Assembly: GCA_963921425.1 (NCBI GenBank)
Contig: OY992835.1
Span: forward strand, 17,174,001-17,238,000
DNA length: 64,000 nucleotides
Source: Dryas octopetala
Lineage: Eukaryota > Streptophyta > Magnoliopsida > Rosales > Rosaceae
Direction of reading: 5' to 3'
Positions 1 to 13,680 of the stretch are shown here, piece after piece. The notes beneath the pieces were generated by a model. That model did no database searches and had not been told where the DNA came from. It saw nothing but the letters and a program-made list of their open reading frames with translations. Made by a program: the position numbers and the translations under genes. Every line of letters begins with the position of its first letter. The first letter of the stretch is position 1.

Positions 1-212
1 TCATACTTTAAAGGATTATGTCCTTTCATTGACTAACTGGTTGAATATATTATGTTCATTTCTATGTTTCAAATAGCTTTGGTTTTATAAATTCTTATAA
101 AGTTTTTCCCCCTTTTTTTTTTAGTTCAGGTGTCTCCTATAGTGCTTCTTGTGAGCTGCCTTCTCTTTAGTTTTGTCCCCCTTTTTTGTTCCCTTCCACA
201 TTTGTTTGTTTT

Positions 213-582
213 TGTTTTTTAACTTGAAAGCATGCTAGTTTTATTTGATGAACTTGGTGTCTGAAATAGAAGCATAGGATACCCTCCGATATATTATATT
301 TCTTCAGCTTCACTGCACAATGAACTTAATGTCTCTGCTTTTGTCTCTTCCTTTTCTTTCATCTGATGAGATTTTTTTTGTTTTTACTGTTTGTTTGTTT
401 GGTTTTTTTTTGTTTTTTTTTTATTTTTTTTAACTTGAAAGCATGCTAGTTTTATTTGATGAACTTTGGTGTCTGAAATAGAAGCATAGGATACCCTCTG
501 ATATATTATATATATTCAGCTTCACTGCACAATGAACTTAATGTCTCTGCTTTTATCTCTTCCTTTTCTTTCATCTGATGAT
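213..582 (+). repeat. Tandem duplication (211-bp period) in an MDN1 intron
   Basis: Two near-identical copies, about 213-371 and 424-582, each beginning in a T-run followed by AACTTGAAAGCATGCTAG and ending in TTTCATCTGATGA. They lie wholly in the intron preceding the first visible MDN1 exon. The second copy runs into the functional acceptor at 599; the first lacks the TTGCACAG acceptor. Positions 1-599 contain no exon that I can see. Confidence 0.9.
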
Positions 583-599
583 AATTTTTTGTTGCACAG

Positions 600-3500
600 G
601 TTGTGTTCCGCTCTGACTACCGAAAATTTAAGGGCTTAAAGCACGAATGTGATAAATTTCTTAAACGTGTTACATCTGATGGGTTTTTTCAACATGTTAC
701 ATCTGATGCATTTTGCAAATGCATTGCATCTTCAGAAGTTTTAGTGGGTAGTGTTGAAGCCATGAAATTACAACAGATTCTCGACCAAGGCTCCAACTGG
801 CAGGTGTACTTTGCTTTACTTGTAATTGGATGTTTTGATAGCGGCCATTCTTGCATTTTTGTTTTAAGCTGTAGGTCTCAGATCACTAATTGTTTGTTCT
901 CTGCTTATATTTATCTCAGAAAATGGCAACCGGTTTTATTGAACAACTATCATCGGACGAGTACCGTGAGCATATTGATTTTGTTCAACCAGTTCTGGTT
1001 GCATTATATGAAATGAAATTGGGCTTGTCACTGATTCTGTCACGTGTCCTGCAAACAATAATCCTTATTAGAGTTGAGCTGGACAATACGAATATGATTA
1101 TGGTACTTCTTTAATGTTTTATCCTTTTATATTTGTTCTTTTTAGTGGTGTCTTGTAGCTTTAAATGGCTGACAAGGAGAGTCTGGCAGGGATCAATTTG
1201 TTCATTCATGAGATTCCCCAGAGTATCTGCTTCCAAGACCATTTCTGTTGACTTAAACACTGGCTCGAGTGATTTTCCCTACTATAATTTAGAAATTCCT
1301 ACAATCTTCAATGCTGAGGATATAGGTCTACTTGAAGAGTTAATTACTTTTTCCAGTGACGTTGCGACTAATAAACTGGTATGTATTTCATATTGTACAT
1401 CGTTTTCTGCATAGGGTAATCACACTTAAGTTTTTCTGTTTCTCTGTTTAATTTCTGGCAAACTTTTCTTTTCCTTCTACTCCATCTTTTGATATAAATT
1501 CAGCATGCCTTTGCAAGTTTTTGTTGACCAAGACTCGTACCTTTTTGTAACAGGTCCCTGTTACACAACTTAAAGCTTCTCTGCATCGAAATATTCTTGT
1601 CCGTGTTGCACATTATGTTGCTAATGCGCAGCTGATGGATTCTGCATCTTTTATGGTCTGGTTCTTGCCCATGGTCTTTGCAACTATTTAAGTGGAATTC
1701 ACTTTTGGAGTTATTGACATATGGTAATACATTTTGTGTTTTGAATCAGCTCTTGGATAAGATATTTAGTGAATTTACGAACCATTGGATGACTATGAAG
1801 ATTCAATCGAAAACCAAAGACGACTACGCATCTCAGCAATACAAGTTTAGGCCTCGTGCATTTAAACTTGAGAGTATAATTGAACTTGACATATCACCTC
1901 TTGGGAAGTCATTTGCAAGTCAAAGCTTTTTGGAATGGAAGGAGTTTCTTTCTGAAGATGAGTATATTGCAAGGGTAATGCTTCTGTGATTTTATTAGTA
2001 CTAAATGTATGTATTTATTATTCATTCCCGTGTTCTTCTAGGTGCAAATTACACTTATGACTTGTGTATATGCTTCCTGTGTATTTTTCACTTTTTTTTT
2101 TGCTTTTTCTTCCGTCTCCTCATAAGGAAATTTTTATTAATTCAGGAGGAACCTTCAAAGGAACTGGACGATGCAGAAGAAGAATGGAACCTTACAGAGG
2201 ATTCCATTTTGGAAGACGTAGTCCACACTCATAATCAGTTATTTGGGTCAAAGAATCTTGTTCTAGCTGTAAGTTCATTTGGAGGCTCTATGCTCTGTTT
2301 GCTTATTGCTGATTTTTTTATTTTGAGGCTCTAGACTGTGTTTGTAAATTGCTGATCTATGAGTTATGCATATTAAACTTGTTAAAATCATTTTATTTTA
2401 TGACTTTAAAAATAATATCTACAGAATATGACTTCTACGAGTTCATTTGAAGCTTCTGTAGCTGGCATTCTACTGGTGCAAATGTAGATTACTTTAGGTT
2501 GAGAATATTTTTAATAATCTAATTTCTTTCTGGGAAGGTTCACATTTTTTCTTATTTTGAAATCCCTACATGTGTGTGCATTGGGGCCTTGTATCTTTCC
2601 TAACATAGTGTTTCTTTTAATTCAGCCGGGTACTTTTCATATCAATGATTTGGACAGAACGCTGTCATTCACAGATTCGCATACGCTTGGAGTAGGCATG
2701 GTCAAAGGTAATTTTCTGCAGAGAAATTTAGGGTGGATTTTTTTCGTTCTATTTCCTGTTTTCATGTTTTTATTCCCTTTTGTTTCCAGGTTTAGCGGGT
2801 TCATTTCTCTCCAGTTTGGATGCCGTACTTGTACCGGAGAATTTGTTTCGTATTTGTTTGGAGCACAGGCAGATATTTGTTTCATCTGACATGTCAGCCA
2901 GCAAATATAAATTTTACAAGGTTTGCAAATATCAGTGTCCTAATATGAAAAATTTCTCTTCAATCGCATCATATATTAGACTTTCATTCCTTTATGTGTA
3001 GGATCCAAATGCTCCGAGGATGTATGAAATGGTGAAATTGCTTACTCCTCTTCAGCAGCGTATTCATTCCCTTTTAAATGAGTACGAAGATCATCATGAA
3101 CTTCAGAAAATCTTAGATGTAATTGAAATGCTTTTGAATATTCCATTGAGCACCTCCCTAGCCAAGGTATGGATACTTCCATTTAGTATTGTTTATTTGT
3201 TATTGTGTAATAAGTAGTGGTTTGATGCTTTTTCTGTAATGGATCAATTCAGTGTCTATTTGGTTTATTCTTGCTGATGACTGTTTGTCATGGACATCTT
3301 AGCAGCGTACATGTGTGTGTGTGTCGTCACGCAAGCACATGCATGTACAAGCTTGCATGCATAGTTTTCGCTGCAAAAGTTATCTTATGTGAAGATCCAG
3401 TATTGATCCATTTATTTTATTTTTACTGTGAAGGCTCTTTCAGGATTGCAGTTTCTCATTAACAGGCTCTATTTATTACAAGAAAATGGCTCAAAATTTG

Positions 3501-6500
3501 CTTTCTCGGGTAAGTGTTCTCCTTCAATGAGCCTTTTTTTTCCTTTGTGGGATCAGTGCATGTGTACTATGTTTACTTTTTCTATGTCTTCTTATAGACC
3601 AAGTGAAGCCTATTCATGATCTGGTGCTCTTGTGGCAAAAGATGGAATTGGAGTCCTGGCCAGCCTTGCTTGACGAGGTGCAGGATCAGTATGATATTAA
3701 TGCTGGAAAGGTAAATTATTACTTGTCTTTTGAAGATTGAATCAATGGAAATGTAATTGACTGGGGGAATGCTCAGATTTTATGCCGAGGACTGGGGAAA
3801 TAAGACCATGTGAAACTTAAGTAACATAACATTTTAGAACACCAATATATTCCATTCTTGCTTGCATCATAACCACTTATGTTTGAAAAGAAAAAAGTTT
3901 TTGAGTCATTCATGGTTTGTGGGTTTAATTATCAAGTTAATATTCAATTATTATTTAAAAAGGTGGAAGCCGTTTGCATAGTTGATTAATAAATTGTTAT
4001 GTGAGTTCATCTCTCTCAAATGATTATGAGGAACTGTGGTGCTTATGTATCAAAGCAGCCCTGGGCTTCAGTATAGTGAAATTTTACTGATTAATTTTCA
4101 GTGTCTAATTTGATATTTTTGTCTTATTAATTTTGCAGTTGTGGTTTCCTCTCTATTCAATTCTAAGACACCGACTTTCTTCTGATGTTGTTGAATATAA
4201 ACAATCTACTATCCAAAGGCACGTTCAAAATAAATTTCTTTTTCTATACAATTTATGCCTGCTTTATGTTTCTGGTTTTATAGTTTTTGAAGTTACGTGA
4301 CACGAATGCAACTTTGCAGTTTGGAGGACTTCATTCGCACATCCAGCATTGGTGAATTTAGAAAACGCCTTCAACTTCTTTTTGCTTTCCTTGGCCAAAT
4401 AAATACTGGAATACGCCTGCAAGTTTATTCAAGGTAGGATTGTAAAACTGTGCTATACTTAAAATGCCGATCAGTTGTTAAAATTCTTAGACGGAGGGAA
4501 GCTGAAGCTCTCACATCTTTAATAGTTTTTCCTGCTCAATCCTACTGGCAGAAATTCCTCATAATGGTTTCATAATACTTTTTCCTGCTCAATCCCACTG
4601 GAAGAAATTCCTCACAATGGTTTCATTCCACATTGGCAACATGCTGCTAAATTTATAATACCTAGAAGAAATAGTTTTCATATGAAATCCTTTTTGTTTG
4701 TCAAGATATATTAATTGTCCATAATTCCTGGCAGTCCTTGCGAGAAGAAAAGTGTGAAGATTTTGTACAATGCGTTTGGATATTATGTGCAATTCTTACC
4801 AGAGTGAGTTCGGTTAACTCTTAATGCTTTGTTATTCTCCCCTCCTCATTTTTCCCCTCACTGTCATTGAGTTTTTGTGCTGGTTTCATTCTAGAATTTT
4901 GGCGCACATAGATTCTAGTAGACGAAAAATTGAGAAGGAACTGAAAGAGCTTCTCAAACTACGTCAGTGGGAGCATCGTGAGAGTTCACTGTCAATTGAA
5001 AGCTTCAAAAGGACAAGGCAGAAGCTCAGGAAGATTATAGAGAAGTACACAGTAAGTAATGTATAATCTATTTTGTTTCGCAAATCAGCGTAAAGTAATT
5101 GATTAAAGGCCCAGACTGCATAACTAGTGATTCAGATGGTGTTCCTGACTGCTGCATGAGTGATCTGAAGACCAGGTGTATTCCACCAACTTGATGTTTT
5201 ATCATGGATGATTCTATCCTCATAATATATTTCTATGCAAGTCAGCATATGTTCAGCTCTGAATCTATTAGGCAAGGCTGCAAAGGTCATTTTGTACAGT
5301 GATATAAGAATAGCACTCTCAGTTGTGTCATATGTTAATACAAGTCTCTCTTACATGGCCTTAAAGTTCAAGATCACAACAATGTTAAATAGACTTCTGA
5401 TTTTGAAAATATTTAAGATGCAAAAATTCCAGTATCAGATTTATTGGTTGACCTTGCAATTCAAGGTCACATCTATTTTTTCTGATGCTTTACTTGAGAT
5501 GTATTTTTCTAATATCCAATTGTGGAGTAATTTCTTTAATCAGACTGTCTAACATATTATCTTCAATCATGATCGCTGATCAAGTGGAGTCATGTTTGTA
5601 TGTACGGTCCTTATTAACAGTTTGACAATATAACATGCATGACTCTTTGATAAGTGGACACTACTCCTTGTTTATGTGTTTAGTCCACATTATATATTGG
5701 TAAAGGTAGTAATCATATGCCTCTGTTCTTGTGTGGATAGGTTCTCCTGGAACAACCTGTGATTCTTTTCCTTGAGCAAGATGCAGTTAATGGGGCTGAA
5801 GCTCAATCTCAACAATGTCAAAAGTTCCTCGTTGATAATGTGAATAGAAAAATAGGGACGACGGATACTGCTTTTGATTGGACAGTGTTCAATGAGGAAG
5901 ACAGGTAAGTCTCTTCGTCTATTAAAATATTCCTTCTGCTTCATTCTTTAGTAAGAGATCTGAATCCAGAACTTTGACATGATCTAATCTGCAATAGGTG
6001 TATGTGGTATACTGGTTGGATAAAAAAGGCAGATTCTACTCTGCAGAACTTACGGCTTGATAAAATACTTGAATTTGGATATTCACAGTCTAAAGGTGCT
6101 GAAAGTCTTCCTTTTTCCTTTATGAATTTTCTTGATTTCCTTTTTGTTTGGTTCTTGCATCCCAACACTTTTCAATATCGGGTCTCAATAACAAAGAAAT
6201 CTGCTCAGAAGTTGCAGGAATTCTTGGGCAATGCCCAGCTTCTCTGTCTGTTTGTCCTTTGTACGAGGATGAATGGAATTCTGTGTGGCAAACACTTCAA
6301 ACAATATTTAGGGATGCAATGGATTGTTGCAATCTGTGGAAGGATGCAAACAAGAGTCAAAAGAAGGGACGGGCTTTTTCTAGCCTTCTAAATCTTTTAA
6401 AAAGCAGTGGGCTGTCTAGGGACATATTTACTGAGGTATGAACATTGGGTGTTTTCTGTTGTTTTTCAGAGCATATTCTTCATATATACCATATATGCGC

Positions 6501-9500
6501 TCACCTGAGTGACTAGAGATGGTCACTGGGTGAGTGCTACTATCACAATGTAAGCTAATTGTGGTTTTTCTTTTACTGAATGGTTTCTGATAGGATGAAG
6601 TTAAATCTTGGTGGTTCGTTCAGCCTTCATATGATGTTCAGCATTTGCTGCTGACACAAAGTAGAATTCCTTATGAAGTTTCTGATGCTGTTGTTCCAAG
6701 CAACTTTCAAAGTTTGCCCCATCAAAATTTTGTTACTGAATGGAAAGCAGCTAATGAATACTACTTCAAGAGCATAGCATCTGTGGTCTTTACTAACAAA
6801 CAGGTAAATACCAAGATTCCAAAAGGATGAACCATTACTTTTCACCTGAATCTTTCCATTTTGGCTTGACCACCAACCTGTTTGTGTTAATGTTATATGC
6901 TTTGCAGGTTGGCAAGGCAGACCCTTTTCTCCACCAGCTCATCAAAATACAACAAAATCAACAGAAAGCTGCGAATACATTTGCAGAGCATTTGAGGTGT
7001 TTGAAGGAATGCATTTCTACTTTGGAGAATTTATATTCAAATTCCATTGGTTCTGATGATAGAAGTGGTAGGAAGTGCTCTATTGGTCAAAATCAACATG
7101 CCACCTTCAAATGCATGTGGCAGCAGAAAGTAATTTCTAACCATGGAATTTCATTTGAATTTAAAGGCTTTTCTTCATATTTTGAGATAATGATAATCTC
7201 CTTTTGTTGCAGCAACTATTTGATAGTTTGTGTGCCATGTCGCATGAAAAGTTGTTGTTTCTAAAGACATTCACGCATACCCATTTAGACAATTGTCAAA
7301 CTGTAAAGAATGAAGCAAATGAGTTTGTTGCTTCCATCGAGAAATTTATTCCAGTTCTGCTGAAATCTAAGGTGTGTTTTCTGTTCCTCGTGTGTTCTAC
7401 ACTTCTACCCTGATTTTGGTAGCTCTCACACTGCATCTATGTACAACTCTGTAACAGGAATCATTGGACAATTACCTTCTTGGCCCAGATAGAGCTATAG
7501 CTACAGTTTCTGGCTCTTTGCAATGGTTTTTTATTTCAAAGCAGATGGAACAATTAGTGTTCCAGAACTTCCAGGTTATAAAGGAGTTTCAGGAGCATCT
7601 TCTTGCTTTCCATGGGAAAGATGTGGATAAAAGCTCTGTTAAAGACATTTTGCTCGGTCATTTTGAAGAACTATTTAAGAAGGTATCTTTGTGTTTCTCA
7701 TTAGTTCTGAATACATCTTTTGGTGGTGTCACCCTACTTTAATACATTAGTATGACAAATGAATTCTTTAGCAGTAGCGTAATATGAAATCTGATGGAGA
7801 TTTCCTGGCAAATGTTTTAAGGCTTTTTGGCTGACAGAAATTGACCATTTATTTTTTGGAATTTTTTCAGGGGAGAGTTGTGGAAGGGGAGTTTAATTCA
7901 GTCATGGATAAGAAAATTGTGTCAGTTGGTACACATGACAAGGACGATTTCCGTAAAATTGATGGTGCATTTTGGGAAGCTCTAAGAACTACATTTGAAC
8001 ATATTGGGGGCACAATGCAAAGATTAGGTTCGCCAAGTAATGGCGATGGTCATCCAGACAAGTCCCTGGGGAAAATTACCTCCTGGGAAAAAATATTTGA
8101 CTCATTTGTGAAAAATCTGAGCTTGGACTGTTTATGTGATAAGCTTTTAAGAACAATCTTTTATGCTGTGAGTTTTATCATATCTATATGTTGTTGGTTT
8201 TTGGCTTGTGAATGAATACACAGTAAATCATCTATTGTGCTGTGCTCAGGAAAAACTGGTGAATCATGGTGGTGGTAAATCTCGCAGTGTTTTTGTCCAA
8301 ATTGAAGCACATTTCAAGCATCTGCATTTGTGTTTGGACATCTTGTTCAACTTTGGTCATGCTCTGATGAAAGAACTTTTAGCTATGCACAAAACTGTAA
8401 GTTGGTTTTCTCTGCTTGTCAATCATGCCTATTATCTTAAAGGGAACTTTGTCTTACTTCTTACATTCCCTTTTCTTTTGTTGGTGGGGGTCAGGGAATG
8501 GGAATGGGGGACTGAAGTCTCATCCCAATCACTCCCATTCCCATTGAACCTTATGTTTTATTACTCGAAAATGGGTTGGAGATGTTTTCTATCTGGTGAT
8601 ACTCATATCTCAAGGATCTGTGTGTGTGTTTGTAACTTTTCTCTTATTTTCTGTCATCCTCCCGATTCTCACTCTTTCTGTACCGAGATCAAACATGGAG
8701 GTGGATTATCTCACCTTGTTTTGCAACTAGAACTACTACCACCCAACCATAATCAAAGTGCTGCCGATAAAGCCAGTACCACTACTATGCACCATCTACC
8801 ATCTCTTCAATGCCAAGGTACCGTGTTGTGATGCCATCTACAGCTTCCATCCCCAAACTGAAATAATCCACCATGCCATTCTGAACCAATTGCTCCTTCT
8901 GTTTCTTATGCCATGGTGGACATCTTCGCCTTCTTTCCTCCACTCTGCCATTAAAGCATGTAAACCTCCTTTCAATTGCAATGCTCAACATCCAACAGAA
9001 CCACCACATATCTAATGTTTCACTGAAACATCCACAGCAACCAAAATCATTGTCATTTTTGCAACTTGCAAAAAGACCATTTCATCCTATGGCTGTTCCA
9101 ATCTATCCTACCATAAGCTAAATTTATATTGACCATTTTCACTGAGCAACAAGGCTTGCATGCCTTTACATATGAGAATATAGATGTGCAAGATATAGGG
9201 TATTTCATCTGTTATATTGAACTGGAGTTGCTATTTTATTCCAATTTAAGTTTGTAGAACGTTCACTTGGTTATGTTTAGGACGTTAAATTGTTCTTGTC
9301 AGTGATTCTTGAATTTTGTGTAACAGTCATTAATATGTAAATTTGTATGCAGGTATCTTTAACCATTCATATGCTTGCAAACGTTTTAGCTTTATATTCA
9401 AAGGGGTCTGGGATCTCTTCTGAAGACCAAGGGGATGATACTACTGGTGATGTATCTCAAGATAAAACTGGAACAGGTATGGGGGAGGGTGTAGGACTGA

Positions 9501-12500
9501 ACGATGTCAGTGATCAGATTACTGATGAAGATCAACTTCTTGGAATATCTGAGAAGGTATGGATTTGAGCATATTGAAATTTCCAATCAACTTATCATAC
9601 TAGGTTTATCATGCACGGCACTTTGTCACAAGTTGTTATTAAATTTTCCTCTGCATGTTTCTGCAGGCCTACGAAGAACAAGATGCCTCAGGCGAAGTCC
9701 CAAGTAAAAATGATAAAGGGATAGAGATGGAGGAGGATTTTGCAGCTGATACGTTTAGTGTCAGTGAGGACTCTGAAGAAGATGCAAATGAAGATGATGA
9801 TGGGGATGAGAAATTAGAATCCGCAATGGGAGAAACTGGAGCTGATGGTGAAATGGTTGATGAGAAACTTTGGAATAAGGATGAAGATGAAACTCCCAAT
9901 AATTCAAATGAGAAGTATGAATCTGGGAGTTCAGTTAGAGATAGGGATGCAAGTTCTAGGGAGCTTAGAGCCAAGGAAGATACTGCTGCCACTGCTAAGG
10001 AACCTGGAGAGCTTGATGTTCATGAACTTGACGAAGAAAATGGTGAGATTGGAAGCCAGGATGATCTTAATGATGGAGAGAATGATGGAGAGAATGATGG
10101 AGAGAATGCAGATGACATGAACATGGACAAACAAGAAGCAGTTTTAGATTCTACAGGATTAAAGCCTGATGAAGATATGGAGTTGGATGAAGCTATGGAG
10201 TTGGATGATCCTGAAATGCATGATGAACATGATGAGAATGGAAAGCAAGAAGAAGAGCAAGCTTGTTCAACAGATGAAACCATGGGAGAGGCAGTGACAG
10301 AACAAATGGATGCAAATCCTGAAAGGGATGACCCGAGTAGAGATCATAAAGAGAATTCTGAGATGAATTCTGGATTAAGCAAGGATGCGTTCGAACTGGG
10401 AGTATCTGACTCCATTAGTGATGATGTGCCTAACAAAGAATCTTCAACACAACCAAAGGGTGACTTGAAGGCATCAGATCCAGGGGATATAGCACCAGAA
10501 TCAAACTGGACAAATAGCAATGATAGTCATAATGAGCTTACTCCTGTGAGAGGTTTACCTTCAGGAAATACCTCTGAGATGGATTTGATGCTTTCCGAGT
10601 CATCAAATAATGGGAGATATGCTGGTGAGCAGCTAGAAAGTCAACTTCCTAGGCAAGAATCTTCATCTGTTTGGAAAAGCCAACCAAACCCTTACCGTAG
10701 TGTTGGGGATGCACTCAAGGGGTGGGAGGAAAGAGTTAGAGTGTCTGTTGATCTTCAGGCAGATGATGTGGAGGCACAGGATGAGATCAATAATGAAAAT
10801 GCGAATGAGTTTGGATACGTCTCCGAGTATGAAAAGGGAACTGCACAGGCTTTGGGACCTGCAACATCAGAGCAGATTGACAAAAATGTTGATGGCAATA
10901 AGACCAATGAAGATGGTCTTACAACACATAAAGATGGCCTTGCTGAGATGGAAGTTGAGAAGCAAAAACATGAAACACAGCCTAACAGAAGTTCTGCTTC
11001 AATCCTTAAAAATAAGATAGAGGATCAGATACATCTTTCTGGTTCAGAAAAATTCCCTGGTGAAGAATCTCAAGAAATTAATAGCCATCAGGATGGTGAT
11101 CCTAAAAGCATGGTAGAGGATCTGATCTCTGTCAAGAAGTCTTACTTCAGTGATGACATACATCAGCTCAGTAAACTTTCTGTAAATGACGATGACATGG
11201 GGAAAGCACAAGATCCTGGGGAATTTTCTGATGATGTTATAAACAATGCTACTGTTCTCTGGAGAAGATATGAGCTGGCCACAACAAGATTGTCCCAAGA
11301 GTTGGCTGAACAATTGCGTCTTGTCATGGAGCCTACGCTAGCCAGCAAGCTTGAAGGGGATTATAAGACTGGCAAACGGATTAACATGAAGAAGGTAAAA
11401 TGCAAATCCATGTAGTGTACACTTCAATTTTGTATACATATACTAATAATTTTTCTTTGCGACCTAATGTTATTAGGTGATTCCATACATAGCAAGTCAT
11501 TATCGGAAAGACAAAATATGGCTGAGACGGACCCGGCCTAACAAACGTGATTATCAAGTTGTCATTGCTATTGATGATTCCCGTAGTATGTCTGAAAGTC
11601 GCCGTGGGGATGTTGCTATTGAAGCTCTGGTGACGGTATGCCGTGCAATGTCCCAACTGGAAATGGGGAGCCTGGCTGTTGCAAGCTTTGGAAAGAAAGG
11701 CAACATAAGGTTGCTGCATGACTTTGATCAGCCCTTTACAGGAGATGCTGGAGTCAAGGTCAGTGCCATTAATATCAATTTTATCTTGTAATGAATTAAA
11801 TAATACTGTAGAGGTTATTTACATCTTTGGCTCATGGGGAGAAGAGTTGGATGTGATTAGGGTAATCTCTGTTTTCCTATTTCTACCTGTCAAGTGGCAT
11901 ATAGCCTGAAAAGTCTTTTACTGATGTTGTGCAGATGATCTCTAGTTTATCATTCAAGCAGGAGAATACCATTGCTGATGAACCATTTGTTGATCTGTTG
12001 AAGTTTCTGAACAACAAACTAGATGAAGCAGTTGCAAAAGCACGATTCTCCTCCGCACGGAATCCACTACAACAGCTTGTTTTGATAATTGCAGATGGTC
12101 GGTTACATGAGAAGGTAATTTCTTTTTCTTTTCTTTTAGATAATTTTTTTGAAGTAGCCAACAATTGGTTGTTGCTGCTTGTCTTTTCCAATTTCACAGT
12201 TTTTTTTTTTTTTCCTTTTTTTGTTTTCAATTTCATTTGTTCAGGAGAATTTGAAGCGGTGTGTTAGGGATGCCTTAGCTAGGAAGCGTATGGTTGCATT
12301 TTTGCTTCTTGATAACCCACAAGAGTCCATCATGGACCTCACGGTAATTCTCCATACTTTTTGTTTGATGTATTTGTCCATCTATTCTTCTCTTTTCTTT
12401 TAAGTTGGAACAGTGGGTATCTAATTCCAGAATTTTCCTTTTTGCAATGTCTTTTTGACTCTTTAGGAAGCATCTATTGAGGGAGGGAATATTAAATTTT

Positions 12501-12701
12501 CGAAGTACATGGATTCTTTCCCCTTCCCATTCTACATTGTACTAAGAAACACTGAAGCACTTCCTAGGACTCTTGCTGATTTATTGCGACAGGTAAGCAT
12601 AATGGTGCATATCTTGCATGCCCAAATTGCGTTTCTATTATCTGAAATCTTTGACCTGCTGTTTGCAGTGGTTTGAGCTTATGCAGTATACAAGGGATTG
12701 A
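600..12701 (+). CDS. MDN1: Midasin (MDN1/REA1), C-terminal 2,141 residues
   Basis: Midasin is the giant dynein-like AAA ATPase that strips assembly factors from pre-60S ribosomes in the nucleolus and nucleoplasm. I chain 31 exons, all frame-consistent: 600-803, 920-1102, 1190-1378, 1554-1655, 1750-1974, 2146-2268, 2626-2707, 2790-2920, 3002-3166, 3434-3509, 3598-3710, 4139-4218, 4320-4433, 4735-4803, 4895-5051, 5741-5904, 5998-6095, 6197-6435, 6594-6803, 6908-7129, 7213-7371, 7458-7682, 7871-8167, 8250-8396, 9353-9556, 9667-11394, 11477-11758, 11935-12114, 12245-12343, 12467-12592, 12669-12701. The helical linker comes first, then the D/E-rich region (most of the 576-codon exon), then the C-terminal VWA/MIDAS domain with the metal motif DDSRS and IIADGRLHEK. 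The AAA ring (over half of the roughly 5,400-residue family length) lies upstream of the window. The intron after 4218 uses a GC donor. Borders at 1190 and 6197 have weak acceptors and are less certain. Intron 8397-9352 is long and holds nothing I recognise. Confidence 0.95.
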
Positions 12702-13233
12702 AAGAATCGGTGCAATTGCAAAGGTCATACAGTTGAGTGGGACAAAGGTCATTTTCTTCCATATTGTTAATTTGGGTGATGCTTTTTGGAATCAAAAACC
12801 AAAAGCAAGATCTGTCTCCAAGACAATTTGTTTATGGGTTTGGTATCCTAAATAGTGGAACTTCAAACTTGTATAGAAAACTCAATACACCCACCAAAGG
12901 AAAATTCTTGTATAGAAAACTTTTACAATCATCATCATCAATGAAGATCAACCAGTTTTGCACTATGATCCGGGTTGGTTTTGTCTTCCATGGTTAAGTT
13001 CCAATAAATCCAATTTCTTTGTTATTAAATATAAAACATAACTTGTCAAATTTTAGGGGAAACTAACTTGTCCAATTATTACCAATGGCTTTGGTAGTAA
13101 ATATAGAAAACAACTGGATTAAATAAATTCTGTATACGATGAGATCTGACGATTATATATATTGGCCCAAAGCTCTCACTTCAACGGTTCAACCTGAGGA
13201 GGTTCCTGTTATACTCTGTTTGTATTCTTCTCT
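12702..13233 (+). other. MDN1 3' UTR and downstream flank
   Basis: Follows the MDN1 stop codon directly. The first few hundred bases are the presumed 3' UTR. I see no clear polyadenylation signal or further gene. Confidence 0.6.
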
Positions 13234-13680
13234 GAGCATCTCCAAGGGCTATGGCAAATCAATAGTTAAATTTCAAAAAAAAAAAAAAAAAGTTAAATTG
13301 TATTTTATTCACTTATGTTGTAAATTTTGATTTTGTTACAAAGAAAGGAACCGATCCTAATTCATTATCTCACTCATCCCATCACTTGGGTTATTCCCAA
13401 CCTATATGGTAATTTAACATGATACTTTGCTATTTTGAAAATTGATTTCTCTGTATGATATATTGATATGATAAATAATTAGAGCAAATAATAACTTATT
13501 ATTTATTTCTTCTTTGCTCTAATTTGGGGTGTGGATCAAATTTGTCTTGATTTGGTGTCGGGTCAAACTTTGATATAACTATACCCTATCGGGGCCTATC
13601 TGTTAGAGGTGACAAATTTTACATGTGGCACCACAAAAACTTTGATCCACTGTTTGCCATAATAACCCTTGGAGATGCTC
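13234..13680. mobile_element. MITE with GAGCATCTCCAAGGG terminal inverted repeats
   Basis: The left end reads GAGCATCTCCAAGGGCTATG and the right end is its near-complement (CCCTTGGAGATGCTC), giving an element of about 447 bp with no coding capacity. This terminal sequence type is common among plant MITEs. I could not read a convincing target-site duplication, so the superfamily is left open. The interior has a poly-A run at about 13,276-13,292. Confidence 0.75.

Noticed and set aside
8208-8831. 207-codon frame in MDN1
   Set aside because: It begins in one intron, passes through exon 8250-8396 and runs on into the following long intron; not a separate gene.
12670-12997. Open frames just after the MDN1 stop
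   Set aside because: They lie in the 3' UTR and flank; the midasin frame ends cleanly with WFELMQYTRD followed by TGA at 12,699-12,701.
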